From Candidatus Avelusimicrobium ruminicola (GTDB taxonomy: Bacteria > Elusimicrobiota > Elusimicrobia > Elusimicrobiales > Elusimicrobiaceae), in contig ONQH01000041.1 in the NCBI GenBank assembly GCA_900319885.1, forward strand, positions 1-7,557: 7,557 nucleotides of DNA, in the 5' to 3' direction. The position numbers and the translations under genes were made by a program. The notes below the pieces were generated by a model. It searched no databases. It was given only the letters and a program-made list of their open reading frames with translations, and was not told the DNA's origin. Positions 6,006-7,557 of the stretch are shown piece after piece; within the stretch, counting starts at the first letter, position 1, and each line of letters begins with the position of its first letter.

Positions 6006-6034
6006 TTTTCATATCTAATCAAATTTGCTATTAT
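6006..6034 (+). promoter_or_regulatory. Promoter of the ribbon-helix-helix gene, divergent from the integrase
   Basis: TTTTCA (6006-6011) and TATTAT (6029-6034) are spaced 17 bp apart. The predicted start site falls at about 6041, the A of the ATG, so the mRNA would be leaderless or nearly so. The two divergent -35 boxes are only 8 bp apart. Confidence 0.5.
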
Positions 6035-6040
6035 CTATAT

Positions 6041-6202
6041 ATGTCTGAACAAGATAATAAAAAAATGAAAACGATTAGTTTTACGCTTCCCGCTGAACTG
6101 TTGGCTCTTGCTCAAGCGTACGCCCAACGGGAAGACCGGAACTTATCTTCGGTTGTTCGGTTGGCTCTAAAAAGATTGTTAGAATCCGAGCAAACCAAAT
6201 AA
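6041..6202 (+). CDS. Ribbon-helix-helix (CopG/Arc-type) transcriptional regulator
   Basis: A 53-aa DNA-binding protein. After a polar N-terminal tail (MSEQDNKKM) comes the classic pattern: beta strand KTISFTLP (10-17), helix A from about A18 to R30, a turn with N34-L35-S36, and helix B SSVVRLALKRLLE (36-49). Family members are dimers whose paired strands enter the DNA major groove. It stands alone on the + strand, divergent from the integrase and convergent with the excisionase-like gene (11-nt gap), which suits a repressor of element functions. No ribosome site precedes the first ATG, and the promoter would start transcription at or near that ATG; a second ATG at codon 9 also lacks a good site. 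Its base composition is less AT-rich than the flanking element genes. No antitoxin partner toxin lies beside it, so a lysogeny-type repressor is preferred. Confidence 0.82.
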   Translation: MSEQDNKKMKTISFTLPAELLALAQAYAQREDRNLSSVVRLALKRLLESEQTK

Positions 6203-6213
6203 CCAAGTGTATC

Positions 6214-6420
6214 TTAAGAGTGCCCAAAGGAAGGTTCAGTAGAATCCTCCACCAGTTGCTCTATCTTCTCTCGTTTAAAAAGTAATTTCCCAAATAGTTT
6301 TACCGTACTGCCTTTTGGAAATTCACCACGACATTTTTTGGCATATACTGTTGCGGGAGAGAGGTGTAAGTATGTAGCCACCTCTTTTACATCCATTAGA
6401 GGGCTTGTATTAGTTTGCAT
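6214..6420 (-). CDS. Excisionase/AlpA-type helix-turn-helix protein
   Basis: A 68-aa protein of the small MerR-like HTH family (HTH_17). MDVKEVATYLHLSPATVYAK (9-28) is the helix-turn-helix, followed by a basic wing region KGSTVKLFGKLLFKREKIEQL (36-56). Family members act as excisionases that bend attachment-site DNA or as activators of integrase genes, so it most likely directs excision with the integrase here. The ATG is preceded by GGAGAG eight bases away (6429-6434) and overlaps the stop of the replication gene by 11 nt, so the two are co-transcribed and likely translationally coupled. No terminator is seen after its stop; its transcript would continue antisense to the ribbon-helix-helix gene. 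Confidence 0.8.
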   Translation of the reverse strand: MQTNTSPLMDVKEVATYLHLSPATVYAKKCRGEFPKGSTVKLFGKLLFKREKIEQLVEDSTEPSFGHS

Positions 6421-7557
6421 AGCGGGCGCTCTCCAGATTGTCAGTTTCCTGTATTACAGGAGTTTTATGGGGTAAAAAATTCTCATTCTTATAGCTCTCT
6501 AATGTATCCAAAATACTCTTCTCAGTAACATAATCTTTAGAGTATAGAGACTGTAATATAGTTTCTTTGAATATTCTTTCTTCAGGCATCCTAGAAAGGT
6601 TGAGTTGTTTAAGTAGATTCAGATTCTTTCTTACTTCTTTTCGTGAATAATATTTTTTTAAGTATTTATAATAATCAGCATACCCTAATATATTAAACTT
6701 ACATACTGCACCAAATAGAGCATTCCTTTTTTGTAGGCCGTTATATTTTTTATTCATATCACAAAATTGTTCTATAGTAGCCAAATGTTTTACCATATCA
6801 TTGGAGATAGTAAAAAATCCTTCCAATATACCAATAGTTCTATACTGTAAGATTTTTGAACACACATCTCTATTAAATGCTGTTTCAAGAGTATTAGGAA
6901 GATAGGTTTTAATGAGTTTTAGTTCATCATCAACAGATCTTATATCATTCATTGCATACTCAAAATTAACCATACTACATCCACTTTCTTTGAATAGTGC
7001 TGCTAAATCTACAGGCATACCGTTCCATTTCATTGCTTCTGCTGTTTTATCGTACATTTTGATACCTTTGTGTTGGAAATTAAAATGCACACACCAACCA
7101 TTCGATTCTTCATATACAGAGTAACCTTTCCGAGATTTAGCAGGTTGTGGTACACTATGTCCACAAATAAATCTTAAAACGGAAGAACTAAAAGGTAGAA
7201 TAACAGGTTTATTTACATCCCAACCTGATAAATAATGTTTTCGCAATACCGATTCATCCGTTAAAATGCCCGCATACTCTAACCTTGCTACTAGCAGTTT
7301 TAGGAATTGCTCAAAATCTTCTTCTTTGGTTTCGTAAATATTTGTGCCGTATAGGAGTTTACTAGGGCATACCTGAATTGTTGCGCTAGTAATTCCTAAA
7401 CCATCAGCATAAACATGAATATTAGGCATATAATCATCAGAATCTTCGTGAATATAGGTCTGTTGGTATCCTGTTCGCTCTGCCTTATCCAAATAGGCAT
7501 GCCGTTTAGAACGTCCTTTAGAGAGCACATTAAACTCTCTTTCTTGTAATATTAATT
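6410..7557 (-). CDS. Replication initiator resembling filamentous-phage gpII/X family (5' end beyond the window)
   Basis: At least 372 aa from a GTG at 7526-7528. The frame stays open to the right edge (LQEREFNV precedes), so the true start probably lies outside. Features recalling the phage/plasmid replication protein II/X family are CPSKLLYGTNIYET (54-67, numbered from the GTG), like the SPAKLLxGxN motif; an IKMYDKTAEAMKW segment (156-168), like the KxYDKGxE motif; FEYAMND (189-195); and a C-terminal DYYKYLKKYYSRKEVRKNL block, like the YRHRRxLL region. Such proteins nick the double-strand origin and start rolling-circle replication. The gene is very AT-rich with many AT-ending codons. It overlaps the excisionase-like gene by 11 nt. 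Assignment rests on motif memory, so another plasmid Rep family is possible. The GTG has an AGAGAG six bases upstream and remains a possible start. Confidence 0.65.
   Translation of the reverse strand, partial: LILQEREFNVLSKGRSKRHAYLDKAERTGYQQTYIHEDSDDYMPNIHVYADGLGITSATIQVCPSKLLYGTNIYETKEEDFEQFLKLLVARLEYAGILTDESVLRKHYLSGWDVNKPVILPFSSSVLRFICGHSVPQPAKSRKGYSVYEESNGWCVHFNFQHKGIKMYDKTAEAMKWNGMPVDLAALFKESGCSMVNFEYAMNDIRSVDDELKLIKTYLPNTLETAFNRDVCSKILQYRTIGILEGFFTISNDMVKHLATIEQFCDMNKKYNGLQKRNALFGAVCKFNILGYADYYKYLKKYYSRKEVRKNLNLLKQLNLSRMPEERIFKETILQSLYSKDYVTEKSILDTLESYKNENFLPHKTPVIQETDNLESARYAN
6429..6434 (-). promoter_or_regulatory. Ribosome binding site of the excisionase-like gene, inside the rep 3' end
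   Basis: GGAGAG on the minus strand, eight bases before the ATG at 6420 and within the last codons of the replication gene. It supports coupled translation of the two proteins. Confidence 0.65.

Larger units (their letters stand above)
3530..7557. mobile_element. Integrated mobile element in tRNA-Val (left end seen, right end outside the window)
   Basis: The left boundary is where tRNA-Val homology stops, at 3527-3530. To the right the DNA becomes clearly more AT-rich and holds an integrase, an excisionase-type HTH protein, a small repressor, a phage/plasmid-type replication initiator and a Fic gene. This is the gene set of a self-excising, replicating element. No coat, Zot-like, relaxase or conjugation gene is visible, so phage and plasmid origins cannot be separated. 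The 91 bases from 3530 to 3620 hold no gene; they are AT-rich and may contain integrase arm sites. The right attachment site is not in the window. Confidence 0.85.

Noticed and set aside
6041..6202. Ribbon-helix-helix protein as antitoxin of a toxin-antitoxin pair
   Set aside because: No toxin-sized gene is in tandem with it; its neighbours are the divergent integrase and the convergent excisionase-like gene.
6912..7124. Open frame of 70 codons on the + strand inside the replication gene
   Set aside because: Antisense shadow in AT-rich coding sequence with no ribosome site or domain.

Overview
The window joins two kinds of DNA. Positions 1 to about 3529 look like ordinary bacterial chromosome of moderate GC. 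From about 3530 to the right edge the DNA is visibly more AT-rich and carries genes of an integrated mobile element. The host phylum cannot be fixed from sequence alone. The chromosomal proteins look like those of anaerobic or gut-type bacteria (Firmicutes-like or Elusimicrobiota-like), but that is an impression and not a test.

Chromosomal part. The first 53 bases are the 3' end of a structured RNA ending in CCA, most likely a tmRNA and less likely a class II tRNA, followed by a rho-independent terminator. Three genes then run on the minus strand and form an apparent operon, in transcription order: rmuC (DNA recombination protein), a low-specificity L-threonine aldolase-type PLP enzyme, and nfo (endonuclease IV). 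The spacing is 18 nt, then a 35-nt overlap. Upstream of rmuC is a 37-codon minus-strand frame encoding a possible one-pass membrane peptide, with a TATAAT box before it and a strong terminator after it. Then come a second minus-strand terminator and the 3' part of a tRNA-Val(GAC) gene.

Junction. The tRNA-Val is cut at the 5' side of its anticodon stem (position 3529). Only the anticodon loop and everything 3' of it are present, and the 5' half is nowhere in the window. This is the scar expected when a tyrosine integrase inserts an element into the anticodon region of a tRNA. The other end of the element, with a rebuilt tRNA-Val, should lie beyond the right edge.

Element part (about 3530-7557, right end not seen). 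From left to right: a Fic-domain AMP-transferase with a self-inhibitory helix and a C-terminal winged helix; a tyrosine integrase with all expected catalytic residues; a divergent 53-aa ribbon-helix-helix repressor; a 68-aa excisionase/AlpA-type HTH protein; and a replication initiator resembling the filamentous-phage gpII/X family, which runs off the right edge. Together these suggest an element that excises (integrase plus excisionase), replicates (Rep) and is held quiet by a small repressor, with fic as cargo next to the attachment site. An inovirus-like prophage or an integrated rolling-circle plasmid are the two best guesses.

Regulatory DNA is unusually readable. Upstream of fic are three inverted-repeat units (ATTTCTA...TAGAAAT) at an exact 40-bp pitch, the first lying between and over the fic -35 and -10 boxes. 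Just beyond them are three TACGCA/TGCGTA hexamers at an exact 11-bp pitch. The int/repressor intergenic region holds a TTGACA-N16-TATAAT promoter with a 16-bp palindrome over its -10, plus a divergent promoter that would start the repressor mRNA at, or within a base or two of, its ATG.
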